Positions 14,942-22,558 of a stretch of DNA of 64,000 nt are shown here, piece by piece (within the stretch, counting starts at the first letter, position 1; each line of letters starts with the position of its first letter). The notes under the pieces were generated by a model. The model had not been told where the DNA came from, did no database searches, and saw only the letters and a list, made by a program, of their open reading frames with translations. The stretch covers positions 1-64,000 of the forward strand of contig CANQXK010000012.1 in the NCBI GenBank assembly GCA_947627715.1, read 5' to 3'. A program made the translations under genes and the position numbers. The stretch comes from an uncultured Oscillospiraceae bacterium. GTDB taxonomy: Bacteria > Bacillota > Clostridia > Oscillospirales > Oscillospiraceae.

Positions 14942-14986
14942 AGTGTAACATACCCTCTTGACTTTTGTCAAGCGATAATGTACACT
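14942..14986. promoter_or_regulatory. Overlapping divergent promoters with nested palindromes
   Basis: Rightward: TTGACT (14958-14963), 17 bp, TACACT (14981-14986). Leftward: TTGACA (14966-14971), 17 bp, TTACAC (14943-14948). The two -35 boxes form the palindrome CTTGAC-TTTT-GTCAAG, and AGTGTA (14942-14947) mirrors TACACT (14981-14986). One repressor dimer at the centre could switch the mobilization operon and the DUF6076-like gene together. Confidence 0.6.
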
Positions 14987-15035
14987 TAAAACACATACAC
15001 TACCGCATTGACCGCATTATCTACGGAGGTACACT

Positions 15036-16121
15036 ATGGGCGTTTTGGGGAAAGACCTTTTTGACTTTCGGCGGCCACGAACCCACGTCAAGGTCCAGTT
15101 TGGCGAGGATGGGTATTGGATTGAGGATCGGTCAGAGCTTATTCCATACGGGACTACTCTCCTGGCTGTGCTGGAGCTTGACGCCCGGAAATACTGCGGC
15201 CTTGTGGAGCGGCTTGAGGACAGGATCGCGGCGCGTGACCGTGTGGGAACGCTGAAGGCTTTTTCTCCAATGGTGAATGCTTTCGTGCGTCTGCCGCTAT
15301 ACAATCTTTACATCAGGAAACCAAACCTTGTGGAGGCCGAGATATTCTATAGGATGTCCTCTGGCGAGGCGAGGACCTCCATCGCAGATGATATAATACA
15401 TGACGACGGCGCGATCCTGAACAAGTACCGCTGGGCGCGGGACGATGTTCTGCTCATCCAGCGCCGGTATGCCTGGTTCCTGGATGAGATGGCAAAGTCC
15501 CGGCGCAAAGAGAAAAAGCTTCAGAAAAAATTTTCCCTGCCGGAACAGGTATACTGGGGCGGCGTTGATGCCCTCGTCAGTGGGGTGAGCCTGGGCGAGG
15601 ACACAGAGGTGGACGCCCCGCAGGTCAACGTGCAGTACGCCATCCGCTCGTCTACGGACGAGGAGACCGACGAGGTCCACGCGGAGGTGGTGGAGAAGAT
15701 GTACTTTGACCGGCTCCGGGATTTCGTCTATGTGGAGCTGATGAAGGGCCTCCAGAAAGGCTATGCGCCCCGCCGGTGCCTCAACTGCGGCCGGTGGTTT
15801 TTGCAGATACCGGGCGTGTCTTACTCCTACTGCGGGAACATCGCCCCCGGCGAGACGGAACGGACCTGCCGGGATGTGGGCGCCCTCACCAGCTTTCGGG
15901 AGAAGGTGCAGGAGAACGAGATCTGGCAGATCCACCAGCGGGCATACAAAAAGTATTACGCCCGTGTCCTGAAAAAGAAAATGACCAGGCCGGAGTTTGA
16001 GCAGTGGGCGCGAACCGCCGAACAAACACGCGACGCGGCCCTTCCACGCTATGAACGCGCCTCTCAGAAGGAGCGCGAACGCCTCGCGGAAGAAATCAGG
16101 CGGAAGCTGAACGCGCTGTGA
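15036..16121 (+). CDS. DUF6076-like protein with zinc-finger-like cysteines
   Basis: This 361-residue protein resembles proteins annotated DUF6076, common in mobile elements of gut Firmicutes (assignment from memory). The C-terminal half has a cysteine cluster RRCLNCGRWFLQ, then YSYCGN and RTCRDVGA, suggesting a bound zinc. This is followed by a basic helical tail rich in Arg, Lys and Glu. The ATG follows ACGGAGGTACACT. No catalytic motif is recognised; function unknown, possibly nucleic-acid binding. It reads away from the mobilization operon and ends at a terminator near 16199. Confidence 0.6.
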   Translation: MGVLGKDLFDFRRPRTHVKVQFGEDGYWIEDRSELIPYGTTLLAVLELDARKYCGLVERLEDRIAARDRVGTLKAFSPMVNAFVRLPLYNLYIRKPNLVEAEIFYRMSSGEARTSIADDIIHDDGAILNKYRWARDDVLLIQRRYAWFLDEMAKSRRKEKKLQKKFSLPEQVYWGGVDALVSGVSLGEDTEVDAPQVNVQYAIRSSTDEETDEVHAEVVEKMYFDRLRDFVYVELMKGLQKGYAPRRCLNCGRWFLQIPGVSYSYCGNIAPGETERTCRDVGALTSFREKVQENEIWQIHQRAYKKYYARVLKKKMTRPEFEQWARTAEQTRDAALPRYERASQKERERLAEEIRRKLNAL

Positions 16122-16198
16122 TGAGGGCGGAGAGACCATACGCTGTACCGGGTTCAGGGCACATGGTGTACGTAGAGTATATCCTCGAACACGACAAA

Positions 16199-16226
16199 GG
16201 CAGGGCTTCGGCCCTGCCTTGCTTTT
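16199..16226 (+). terminator. Terminator after the DUF6076-like gene
   Basis: GGCAGGGC-TTCG-GCCCTGCC (16199-16218) forms an 8-bp stem with a stable UUCG-type loop and is followed by TTGCTTTTTA. It lies about 80 bp past the gene stop. Confidence 0.85.
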
Positions 16227-16295
16227 TACGTTTTTTACGCCGCCGTAGACCCCAGCGGGTTTGGAATACGGCCATACCCCGTCATAGCGGTAATT

Positions 16296-16922
16296 CGCCG
16301 TTATGATGGCCTTTACATGAAAAAGCCGCCTTTTTATGATTTAATGTAAGGAGGTGGCATAGGATGGAAATACAGAAAAATATATCTGCCACTATGCGTA
16401 GGAAACTTAGGGAGCACAAAAATCAGGAGGAATTTGCGCAGGAGCTTGGGATCGGTCATACGACCTTCCAAAACATCCTCGCCGGGAGAGGCAACCCAAG
16501 CGCGGACACCATTGAGCTTTTGGCCAAGGGAATGAATCTATCTCCGGCACAGCTGGTGTCCGGGGAGATCACACCCGTGGACAGGGCTTTTACCCTCATA
16601 AGCGGGATGGTAGACGCCCTGCACCCATCGCTTCAGGAGGCCGGCGTGATCATATTGGAACTCTTGCGGCAAATCTTTCAGCTCTCCGAGGAACGCTACG
16701 CCAAGGGACTCTGCTGGAAGTACGTTGTCACCGAGCCGCGCCCGTTCCATTACGCGCTCAAAGCCGTGGAACGGTCAAAGCACGGCTGGATACTCAGCTC
16801 CACGGAATCAAGCTCCTTTACCGGCGACTACCGCGTTGCCGAAGCCGCCGCCGAACTCTTTACCCGCAATTCCCTCTCTCCGATCCATCTTGAAGACGCC
16901 ATCGAGGACTACATGAACAGCC
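16296..16922 (+). repeat. Left copy of a 627-bp direct repeat
   Basis: Starting at CGCCGTTATGATGGCC, this stretch matches 18622-19248 base for base in register (offset 2326, no gaps), apart from scattered, mostly synonymous changes. It covers the leader, ribosome site and almost all of the XRE-type gene. The two copies bracket the AAA_14 ATPase gene. Confidence 0.9.
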
Positions 16923-16927
16923 TTTAA
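16364..16927 (+). CDS. XRE-type helix-turn-helix regulator, copy 1
   Basis: The 187-residue protein has an N-terminal HTH_XRE domain (residues about 8-60: NQEEFAQELGIGHTTFQNIL, then NPSADTIELLAKGMNLS). A roughly 120-residue C-terminal part contains WKYVVTEPRPFHYALKAVERSKHG and is probably a ligand or oligomerisation domain. The ATG follows AAGGAGGTGGCATAGG. A near-identical copy lies at 18690-19253. It probably regulates itself, the ATPase between the copies, or both. The C-terminal domain is not one I recognise. Confidence 0.85.
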   Translation: MEIQKNISATMRRKLREHKNQEEFAQELGIGHTTFQNILAGRGNPSADTIELLAKGMNLSPAQLVSGEITPVDRAFTLISGMVDALHPSLQEAGVIILELLRQIFQLSEERYAKGLCWKYVVTEPRPFHYALKAVERSKHGWILSSTESSSFTGDYRVAEAAAELFTRNSLSPIHLEDAIEDYMNSL

Positions 16928-16938
16928 TCTTTCATCAC

Positions 16939-16986
16939 GGAAACTCCTGGCTACGGCATTGGGCCTGGCCGGGAGTTTCCTTTACT
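16939..16986 (+). terminator. Terminator after XRE copy 1
   Basis: GGAAACTCC-TGGC and GCC-GGGAGTTTCC pair over about 12 bp around a loop of roughly 20 nt, followed by TTTACT. It lies 12 bp after the stop of the first XRE gene. Confidence 0.7.
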
Positions 16987-17037
16987 CTCTCCCCCACAGG
17001 CCCCTCCAGGCCCCCAATGCTTTTTTGTCGAAAAATC

Positions 17038-17108
17038 AATCTTTGTTATCAAAGATTATAAGTATAGTTATAATCTTTGTTGACAAAGATGAAGATTAGG
17101 GCTATAAT
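17038..17108 (+). promoter_or_regulatory. Tandem operators and consensus promoter of the AAA_14 ATPase
   Basis: Two near-identical palindromes, AATCTTTG-TTAT-CAAAGATT (17038-17057) and ATCTTTG-TTGA-CAAAGAT (17073-17090), precede the gene. The second overlaps a perfect -35 TTGACA (17080-17085), which is 17 bp from a perfect -10 TATAAT (17103-17108). Tight repression by a dimeric regulator is the obvious reading; the XRE proteins encoded on both sides are candidates. Confidence 0.75.
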
Positions 17109-17129
17109 AGCTGCAAAGGAGGGATTCTG

Positions 17130-18578
17130 ATGGCCATTATCAGTAAAGAAGGCATCCTCAAGGTGCTGACATCCTATAATCCCTGGTGGAAGACGGGGAC
17201 AATCAATCCAAAACTCTCAAAGACATATAAAAGATTTGCGTTTTACGAGGCAATGAAGCGGCTCATGCGGCAGGATATCCGCCGAACCGTTATCCTGACA
17301 GGAACACGCCGGGTAGGAAAGACTACGATCCAATATCAAATGATCGAAGAACTACTGAACAAGGGCGTTCCTCCCCAGAAAATCGTTTTTATATCCATGG
17401 ATCACCCCATGCTGAAGCTCAGTGGATTTAATGATATTTTGGAGTGCTACCACGAGAATATTTACCCTGAACAGGATGTCTATTATTTTTTTGACGAGGT
17501 ACAATACGCGCAGGATTGGGACAAATGGCTCAAAACGATCTATGATATGCAGCCGGACACCAGGGTCGTTGCGACGGGTTCAGCAAGTCCCGCGCTGATA
17601 AAGGGCAATCAGGAAAGCGGAGCCGGACGTTGGTCAACGATTCAAGTCCCCACGATGTCCTTTTATGAATACTGTGAGCTTCTTGACGTTGACAGGCCCG
17701 TACTTCCAAACGATTTGAAAATAACGCCGCTGATTTACAAGGCCCAGCAGGAACGTACAAACATCATGCTCCAGCTATCCAAGGTGCAAAAATATTTCAA
17801 CCGCTATTTGCAGGTAGGCGGATTCCCGGAGCTGGCGTTAGCCGACAACGACGTGATGGCACAGCAGATCATGCGGGAGGACGTGGTGGATAAGGTCCTG
17901 AAGCGGGATCTTCCGTCTCTCTATAGCATCAGAAACGCCACGGAATTGGAGCGGATCTTTTTATACCTCTGCAACGTCTCATCAGAGATCGTTTCCGTTG
18001 ACGCCATAGCAAGAGAGCTGAGCGGAGTGTCCCGCCCAACCGTAGAAAACTATATTCAATATTTGGAGAGCGCAAATCTCATCTATCAAAGCTGGCCGGT
18101 GGACATGGCGGGGAAAAAGGCCCTGAAAGCAAGTCCCAAAATCTATATTGCGGATGCCGCTATCAGAAACGCCGTTTTGATGGATGATTCACTGCTCACC
18201 GACCCTGTTGAAATGGGGAAGATCGTAGAAACCGCCATATATAAGCACGTAGCGGCATTTTATTATCAGCAGGCGACCGCTGTGGGTTATTACCGTGGAG
18301 GCAGGAAGGGAAAAGAAGTTGATATAGTCGTAGATTACACAAATACAAAAAAAATTCTGATAGAGGTCAAGTATCGAGAAAACGCCCCCATCGCCGATGA
18401 TGATGCCATCTGCGAATTGTGCGGCGAGGCGGCAGCGTCCATCGTAGTGACAAAGAACGCGAACGACTTTGGCGTCCACAACACAAAAGCAGGAAAGGAC
18501 CTGATCCGCATCCCCGCCTTTGCCTTCCTATATCTCCTGGGCCACGCAGAGAAACATGGGTATAAGGGGATGGAGTAA
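17130..18578 (+). CDS. AAA_14/DUF4143 P-loop ATPase
   Basis: The 482-residue protein has an N-terminal AAA_14 domain with Walker A LTGTRRVGKTTIQ (near residue 60), a Walker B-like DVYYFFDEVQYAQDWDKWLK and sensor VVATGSAS. A middle helical region is followed by a winged-helix segment (AIARELSGVSRPTVENYIQYL). The C-terminal DUF4143 nuclease-like part contains GRKGKEVDIVVDY and KILIEVKYRE, the D-(E/Q)xK arrangement of PD-(D/E)xK folds. The biological role of this large family is unsettled. It is more AT-rich than its surroundings and sits between two XRE gene copies, consistent with a recently acquired cargo module. Confidence 0.85.
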   Translation: MAIISKEGILKVLTSYNPWWKTGTINPKLSKTYKRFAFYEAMKRLMRQDIRRTVILTGTRRVGKTTIQYQMIEELLNKGVPPQKIVFISMDHPMLKLSGFNDILECYHENIYPEQDVYYFFDEVQYAQDWDKWLKTIYDMQPDTRVVATGSASPALIKGNQESGAGRWSTIQVPTMSFYEYCELLDVDRPVLPNDLKITPLIYKAQQERTNIMLQLSKVQKYFNRYLQVGGFPELALADNDVMAQQIMREDVVDKVLKRDLPSLYSIRNATELERIFLYLCNVSSEIVSVDAIARELSGVSRPTVENYIQYLESANLIYQSWPVDMAGKKALKASPKIYIADAAIRNAVLMDDSLLTDPVEMGKIVETAIYKHVAAFYYQQATAVGYYRGGRKGKEVDIVVDYTNTKKILIEVKYRENAPIADDDAICELCGEAAASIVVTKNANDFGVHNTKAGKDLIRIPAFAFLYLLGHAEKHGYKGME

Positions 18579-18621
18579 TCTGCATCGCTTTTTTAACTAA
18601 AATGCGGGTCCTGCGGTGATC

Positions 18622-19248
18622 CGCCGTTATGATGGCCTTTACACGAAATAGCCGCCTTTTTATGATTTAATGTGAGGAGGTGGCATAGGATGGAAATACA
18701 GAAAAATATATCTGCCACTATGCGTAGGAAACTTAGGGAGCACAAAAATCAGGAGGAATTTGCGCAGGAGCTTGGGATCGGCCATACGACCTTCCAAAAC
18801 ATCCTCGCCGGGAGGGGCAACCCAAGCGCGGACACCATTGAGCTTTTGGCCAAGGGAATGAATCTATCTCCGGCCCAGCTGGTATCCGGGGAGATCACGC
18901 CCGTGGACAGGGCTTTTACCCTCATAAGCGGGATGGTAGACGCTCTGCACCCATCGCTTCAGGAGACCGGCGTGATCATATTGGAACTCTTGCGTCAAAT
19001 CTTTCAGCTCTCTGAGGAACGCTACGCCAAGGGACTCTGCTGGAAGTACGTCGTCACCGAACCGCGCCCGTTCCATTACGCGCTCAAAGCTGTAGAACGG
19101 TCAAAGCACGGCTGGATACTCAGCTCCACGGAATCAAGCTCCTTTACCGGCGACTACCGCGTCGCTGAAGCCGCCGCCGAACTCTTTACCCGCAATTCCC
19201 TCTCTCCGATCCATCTTGAAGACGCCATCGAGGACTACATGAACAGCC
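18622..19248 (+). repeat. Right copy of the 627-bp direct repeat
   Basis: This copy is collinear with 16296-16922 without gaps. It contains the second XRE-type gene with the same leader. Homologous recombination between the two copies would excise the ATPase gene and leave a single XRE gene. Confidence 0.9.
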
Positions 19249-19253
19249 GTTGA
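18690..19253 (+). CDS. XRE-type helix-turn-helix regulator, copy 2
   Basis: This 187-residue protein differs from copy 1 at only two residues that I can see: an Ala-to-Thr change in LQEAGVIIL versus LQETGVIIL, and the last residue, Leu to Arg. The start at 18690 is chosen over an in-frame upstream ATG because GAGGAGGTGGCATAGG precedes it exactly as in copy 1. The high protein identity, with many silent differences in the DNA, indicates purifying selection after duplication rather than a very recent copy. It is followed directly by a terminator. Confidence 0.85.
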   Translation: MEIQKNISATMRRKLREHKNQEEFAQELGIGHTTFQNILAGRGNPSADTIELLAKGMNLSPAQLVSGEITPVDRAFTLISGMVDALHPSLQETGVIILELLRQIFQLSEERYAKGLCWKYVVTEPRPFHYALKAVERSKHGWILSSTESSSFTGDYRVAEAAAELFTRNSLSPIHLEDAIEDYMNSR

Positions 19254-19268
19254 CCGAACGAGAAAAAT

Positions 19269-19312
19269 CCCTCCTGCCAGCGCCAATGGTGCTGGCAGGA
19301 GGGCGCTTTTTC
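19269..19312 (+). terminator. Terminator after XRE copy 2
   Basis: CCCTCCTGCCAGC (19269-19281) pairs with GCTGGCAGGAGGG (19291-19303), followed by CGCTTTTTCC. It is a strong 13-bp stem 15 bp after the stop codon. Confidence 0.9.
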
Positions 19313-19365
19313 CAAAGCGGCATATCCTCAACTCGTCAAAAAGCAGAATTTTTTCAAGGCAGCGA

Positions 19366-20310
19366 TCACTTTCTCCCGTCTTTAAGCCTCTGGCGCTCAC
19401 GGGCCCGCTTGTAATACGCCAATGCCTTCACGACATAATTCTCCCTCTGCTGTGGCGACAGGCCAGCGGGGATGTACTGTCTCAGCCTGTCCGCCTGAAA
19501 GGTGTACTTTTCCCGTTGGTTGGGCTTTTCTTCTGACATAACGGACCATATCACACTCTCGCTGAGCGTCCCGCTTTGGGACAATTTCTTCAGCTTGACA
19601 GCCTGCGCCAGCGACGGGGTGGCCTCGTTGTAGGCTATGGCCTCCGCCAGAACCGCCTGCTCCTTATCCGAGAGCCAGGAAAGCTCCACGGCGGGGCGGA
19701 AAGCGATTTTTTCCTCGTCCACAAGGTCAAGGAGCGGCGGGATGAGGTTTGTGAGGCGTATATAGCGGAAAACCTGCCTTGCGCACGTGCCCTGCGCTTT
19801 CCCCACCTCATATGCGCTGTTGAACTTTGTGACCACTGGGCACGAAGTCAAATCCGTGCGAAGTCCCTGCCTCTTTATGGCTTCCTGCTTCATCTTGTAG
19901 GCAAAGGCGCGCTCTGAGGGAAGCACCCTCTCCCGCTGCAGGTTGGAGTCCACCATTACGATTATGGCCTCAAGGTCGTTAAGCTCCCGCACGATACATG
20001 GAACGGTCTCAACCCCCGCTATCTCGCTGGCCCGCTTTCGCCTGTGGCCGGACACCATCTGATAGGACCCGTCCTCCAGGGGACGTACAAGCACGGGGCT
20101 GAGTACGCCGTGTTCCTGGACACTCTCCACGAGGTTTTCCATCTCCTCGTCCATTCGCACCTTGAAGGGACAGCCAGGGAAATCGGAAATCGACTCCAGA
20201 GGAATATCCCGGAGAAGCAGGCGGCCGGCGCAGTTCCGATCGTTCCCGGCGGAGAGCTGGCCTCCAAACGCCTCTATCGGGTCTATCGTGTCAATTCCGT
20301 TCTTTTCCAA
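19366..20310 (-). CDS. ParB/Spo0J-like partition protein
   Basis: The 314-residue protein has the ParB N-terminal domain with MENLVESVQEHGVLSPVLVRP, SGHRRKRASEIAG (GxxRxxA-type CTPase/DNA-clamp motif) and DSNLQRERVLPSERAFAYKMK. A helix-turn-helix (SAYEVGKAQGTCARQVFRYIRL) and a basic C-terminus follow. The start is a TTG at 20310 after GGAGGAGGTAGAGGTCA. No parA is next to it, so it probably belongs to the mobile island and may act as a regulator or orphan centromere-binding protein rather than chromosomal Spo0J. Confidence 0.85.
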   Translation of the reverse strand: MEKNGIDTIDPIEAFGGQLSAGNDRNCAGRLLLRDIPLESISDFPGCPFKVRMDEEMENLVESVQEHGVLSPVLVRPLEDGSYQMVSGHRRKRASEIAGVETVPCIVRELNDLEAIIVMVDSNLQRERVLPSERAFAYKMKQEAIKRQGLRTDLTSCPVVTKFNSAYEVGKAQGTCARQVFRYIRLTNLIPPLLDLVDEEKIAFRPAVELSWLSDKEQAVLAEAIAYNEATPSLAQAVKLKKLSQSGTLSESVIWSVMSEEKPNQREKYTFQADRLRQYIPAGLSPQQRENYVVKALAYYKRARERQRLKDGRK

Positions 20311-20433
20311 TGACCTCTACCTCCTCCACAAGCGCAGTGTACGATGTCAAGGTCCCGCAACGAACCAGGCATACACTTTACATGTTATGTATGTAGTCGG
20401 TAAGGCATTTTGTTACACCAAAAATCCGATTTT

Positions 20434-20483
20434 TCAAAAAAATACCGCCTGCGCCTCCGGGCACAGACGGAGGTGCAGGCGGT
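20434..20483 (-). terminator. Terminator after the AbrB-like gene
   Basis: Read on the minus strand, ACCGCCTGCACCTCCG pairs with CGGAGGCGCAGGCGGT, followed by ATTTTTTTG. This is a classical intrinsic terminator about 80 bp downstream of the short AbrB-like gene. Confidence 0.88.
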
Positions 20484-20563
20484 AAACAGGCTTTTCAGTT
20501 TGGTCCTTTGGAGCTGCCTTCCGCTTGCGGCGCTGTGAATGCGCCGTTATTTCGCGGACGATT

Positions 20564-20740
20564 TTATGTACCTCCTGTTCTCTCGGCGAAAGCCATCATA
20601 GCGAGGCAAAACCGCTCCCACCATGTCAATGCTGTCAGTGACGGGTCGCCGTCACGGATGCGAAGGGTGCGGCGGATCTCCTTGGGGATGACGACTCTTC
20701 CCAGGTCGTCGATCCTTCTGACTATGCCAGTTGCTTTCAT
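20564..20740 (-). CDS. Truncated AbrB/SpoVT-type DNA-binding protein
   Basis: A 58-residue frame starts at ATG 20740 after GACAGGAGGACTATAAA. Residues 1-33 are a textbook AbrB/SpoVT swapped-hairpin half (KATGIVRRIDDLGRVVIPKE, IRRTLRIRDGDP). After GDP the family normally continues with a second strand such as LEIF; here it becomes SLTALTWWERFCLAMM, unrelated to the family. The protein may be a frameshifted remnant or a short variant that still forms part of the fold. It is followed by a good terminator, so it is at least a transcription unit. Confidence 0.7.
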   Translation of the reverse strand: MKATGIVRRIDDLGRVVIPKEIRRTLRIRDGDPSLTALTWWERFCLAMMAFAERTGGT

Positions 20741-20826
20741 TTTATAGTCCTCCTGTCTCTATTTGTATCGACAGGAATTAGTATCCGCCGAAATTTCCCC
20801 AATATGCAGCTGGTCGGATTTGGATA

Positions 20827-20873
20827 AAAACGCGGCATGGACCGGCGCTCTGCGCATCGGTCCATGCCGTTTT
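20827..20873 (-). terminator. Terminator after the CAP/SLH protein gene
   Basis: CGGCATGGACCG and CGGTCCATGCCG form a 12-bp stem with a 13-nt loop. On the minus strand the stem is followed by CGTTTTTATCC. It lies about 70 bp after the stop codon of the secreted protein gene. Confidence 0.85.
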
Positions 20874-20941
20874 CACCCCCGTATGGCGGGGATGGACTTA
20901 TAAATTTATGTCCCTCTTTTGTCTTTCCGAGGTCCGGCTTT

Positions 20942-22546
20942 TCACGGATTCCCGGTCTTCCAGCGGTAAAGGAAGGTGATCATCTGCCCCCGCTCCACCG
21001 GGGCATAGGGGGAGAAGGCGGTGTCTGAGGTCCCGGAGGTGATGGGCGGTGTCTGGCTGACGGCCCACAGGATGGCCTGGGTATACGCGCCCTCCGCCGG
21101 CACATCCGTAAAGGGATTTTCCGCCTCGGCGGCGATCTCTCCCGCCGCCCGGTGGATGAAGGTCATGGCCGCCGCGCGCTCCACGGTGCTCTCCGGGGAG
21201 AAGACCGTTTCATTGACGCCCTTGGCGACGCCCTTCTCATAGGCCCACAACAGCGCCTCATAGTAGGGCGCGGACGCGGGAACGTCGGTGAAGGGCATCT
21301 GCGTGGAGGTGGGCTTGGGCGAGCCGCAGGCGTTCCAGAGCATGGCGACCACCTCCCAGCGCGGGCAGGCGGAGTACGTCCCGAACGCGGTGTCGCTCAC
21401 AGGGTCCACATAGCCGTTTTTCACGCCCCACAGGATGGCAGGGGTGTAGCTTCCGCCCTCCGGCGCGTCGCTGAAGTGCAGGTCAAGCTTCCTGATGGCG
21501 CTTTGCAGGTCGAAAAAGTCCACGCTGTAGGTAAAATCCGCGTTGTCCCCGGAGGGGGTTTTAAGGCCGGTGACGGTCACGGTATATCTGCCGTCGTAGC
21601 TGTCGATCCCGCTGGGGCGGAAGATGATGCAGTTGTCAACGCCGTAGTTCGACCCCTCCACATTGAAGTAATCCCCCGTGGCGGAGGGTATCTGGCCGGG
21701 GCCGGAGAACTCCCACTGCCTCCCGTCGCTCTCACGTGTCAGCGTGACCTTCACCGCGTTTATCGAGGGCTTGGCGTATTTTTTCGGGTTCAGCGTTATG
21801 CTCCAGGCGGTATCGCTCTCAAAAAAGTCCTCTCCCGCCGGGAAATTGCCCGACGCGGGCCACGACAGGAAGTCATAGCTCTGTTCAGGTCCCGAACGGC
21901 TGAAGGAATACATGGCCGTGAAGCTCCCCGCGTCCTCCGAGAAGCAATAGCCGAAGCCGGTCTTGTCCATCGTGGGATTCAGCGCCCAGCGCCGGTGACC
22001 CAGCTTGCTGATATTGGCTTCATCCGTATCGTTGACCCACAGGTCCACGGAAAACACAAGGTCCGTCTTCCAGCTGGACCACGCGATGTTGGAGGAGGCC
22101 GCGCCCTTTGCCCCCAGGGCGTAGAGGGAGTTTCCCAGGCCCTCCGCCTGTCCGGGGTAGTGGCTGAGCGCACCGTACAGGGCGTCCACATACGCCCCCG
22201 CCTGGGCCAGTTCCTCATACTGCGCCTCTATCGTCACAGGAGGAAGCCCCGCCAGCCTGCGCAGATCGTTGAGGCGCGTCAGAGCCGCGTTGTTGTGGGC
22301 CTCCGCGATTTTGCCCGCGTCCTCATAGGGGGCGTCCAGGTCCGGCTCGCGCTGGTACAAGGCCTCCGGGTCCACCTTCGGCTCATCGGCGAACAACGCC
22401 GCGATCTTTTCCTGCGTAAGCTTCTCCTGCCCGTAAACGCCGCTCTCAAGGGCGGGGAGGCCGTCGGCCCTGGCGGGAGCGGGGACCAGGGCGGCCAACA
22501 GCGCAAGGGCAAGGGCTAACGCCGCCGCTCTTCCACGTTTCCTCAT
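20942..22546 (-). CDS. Secreted CAP-domain protein with S-layer-homology repeats
   Basis: The 534-residue protein starts with a signal peptide (AALALALALLAALVPAPARA). A CAP/SCP-like domain follows (about residues 75-230; NNAALTRLNDLRRLAGLPPV, LSHYPGQAEGLG, KLGHRRWALNPTM), then a beta-rich middle region. Three SLH-like repeats at the C-terminus (about 360-534) have FSDAP, FTDVP and FTDVPAEGAYTQAI motifs. SLH repeats usually bind pyruvylated wall polymers, so the protein is probably surface-attached. CAP proteins have varied, often unknown functions. It lies directly upstream of a terminator and 12 bp from rluD on the same strand. Confidence 0.82.
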   Translation of the reverse strand: MRKRGRAAALALALALLAALVPAPARADGLPALESGVYGQEKLTQEKIAALFADEPKVDPEALYQREPDLDAPYEDAGKIAEAHNNAALTRLNDLRRLAGLPPVTIEAQYEELAQAGAYVDALYGALSHYPGQAEGLGNSLYALGAKGAASSNIAWSSWKTDLVFSVDLWVNDTDEANISKLGHRRWALNPTMDKTGFGYCFSEDAGSFTAMYSFSRSGPEQSYDFLSWPASGNFPAGEDFFESDTAWSITLNPKKYAKPSINAVKVTLTRESDGRQWEFSGPGQIPSATGDYFNVEGSNYGVDNCIIFRPSGIDSYDGRYTVTVTGLKTPSGDNADFTYSVDFFDLQSAIRKLDLHFSDAPEGGSYTPAILWGVKNGYVDPVSDTAFGTYSACPRWEVVAMLWNACGSPKPTSTQMPFTDVPASAPYYEALLWAYEKGVAKGVNETVFSPESTVERAAAMTFIHRAAGEIAAEAENPFTDVPAEGAYTQAILWAVSQTPPITSGTSDTAFSPYAPVERGQMITFLYRWKTGNP

Positions 22547-22558
22547 CGTTCATCCTCC

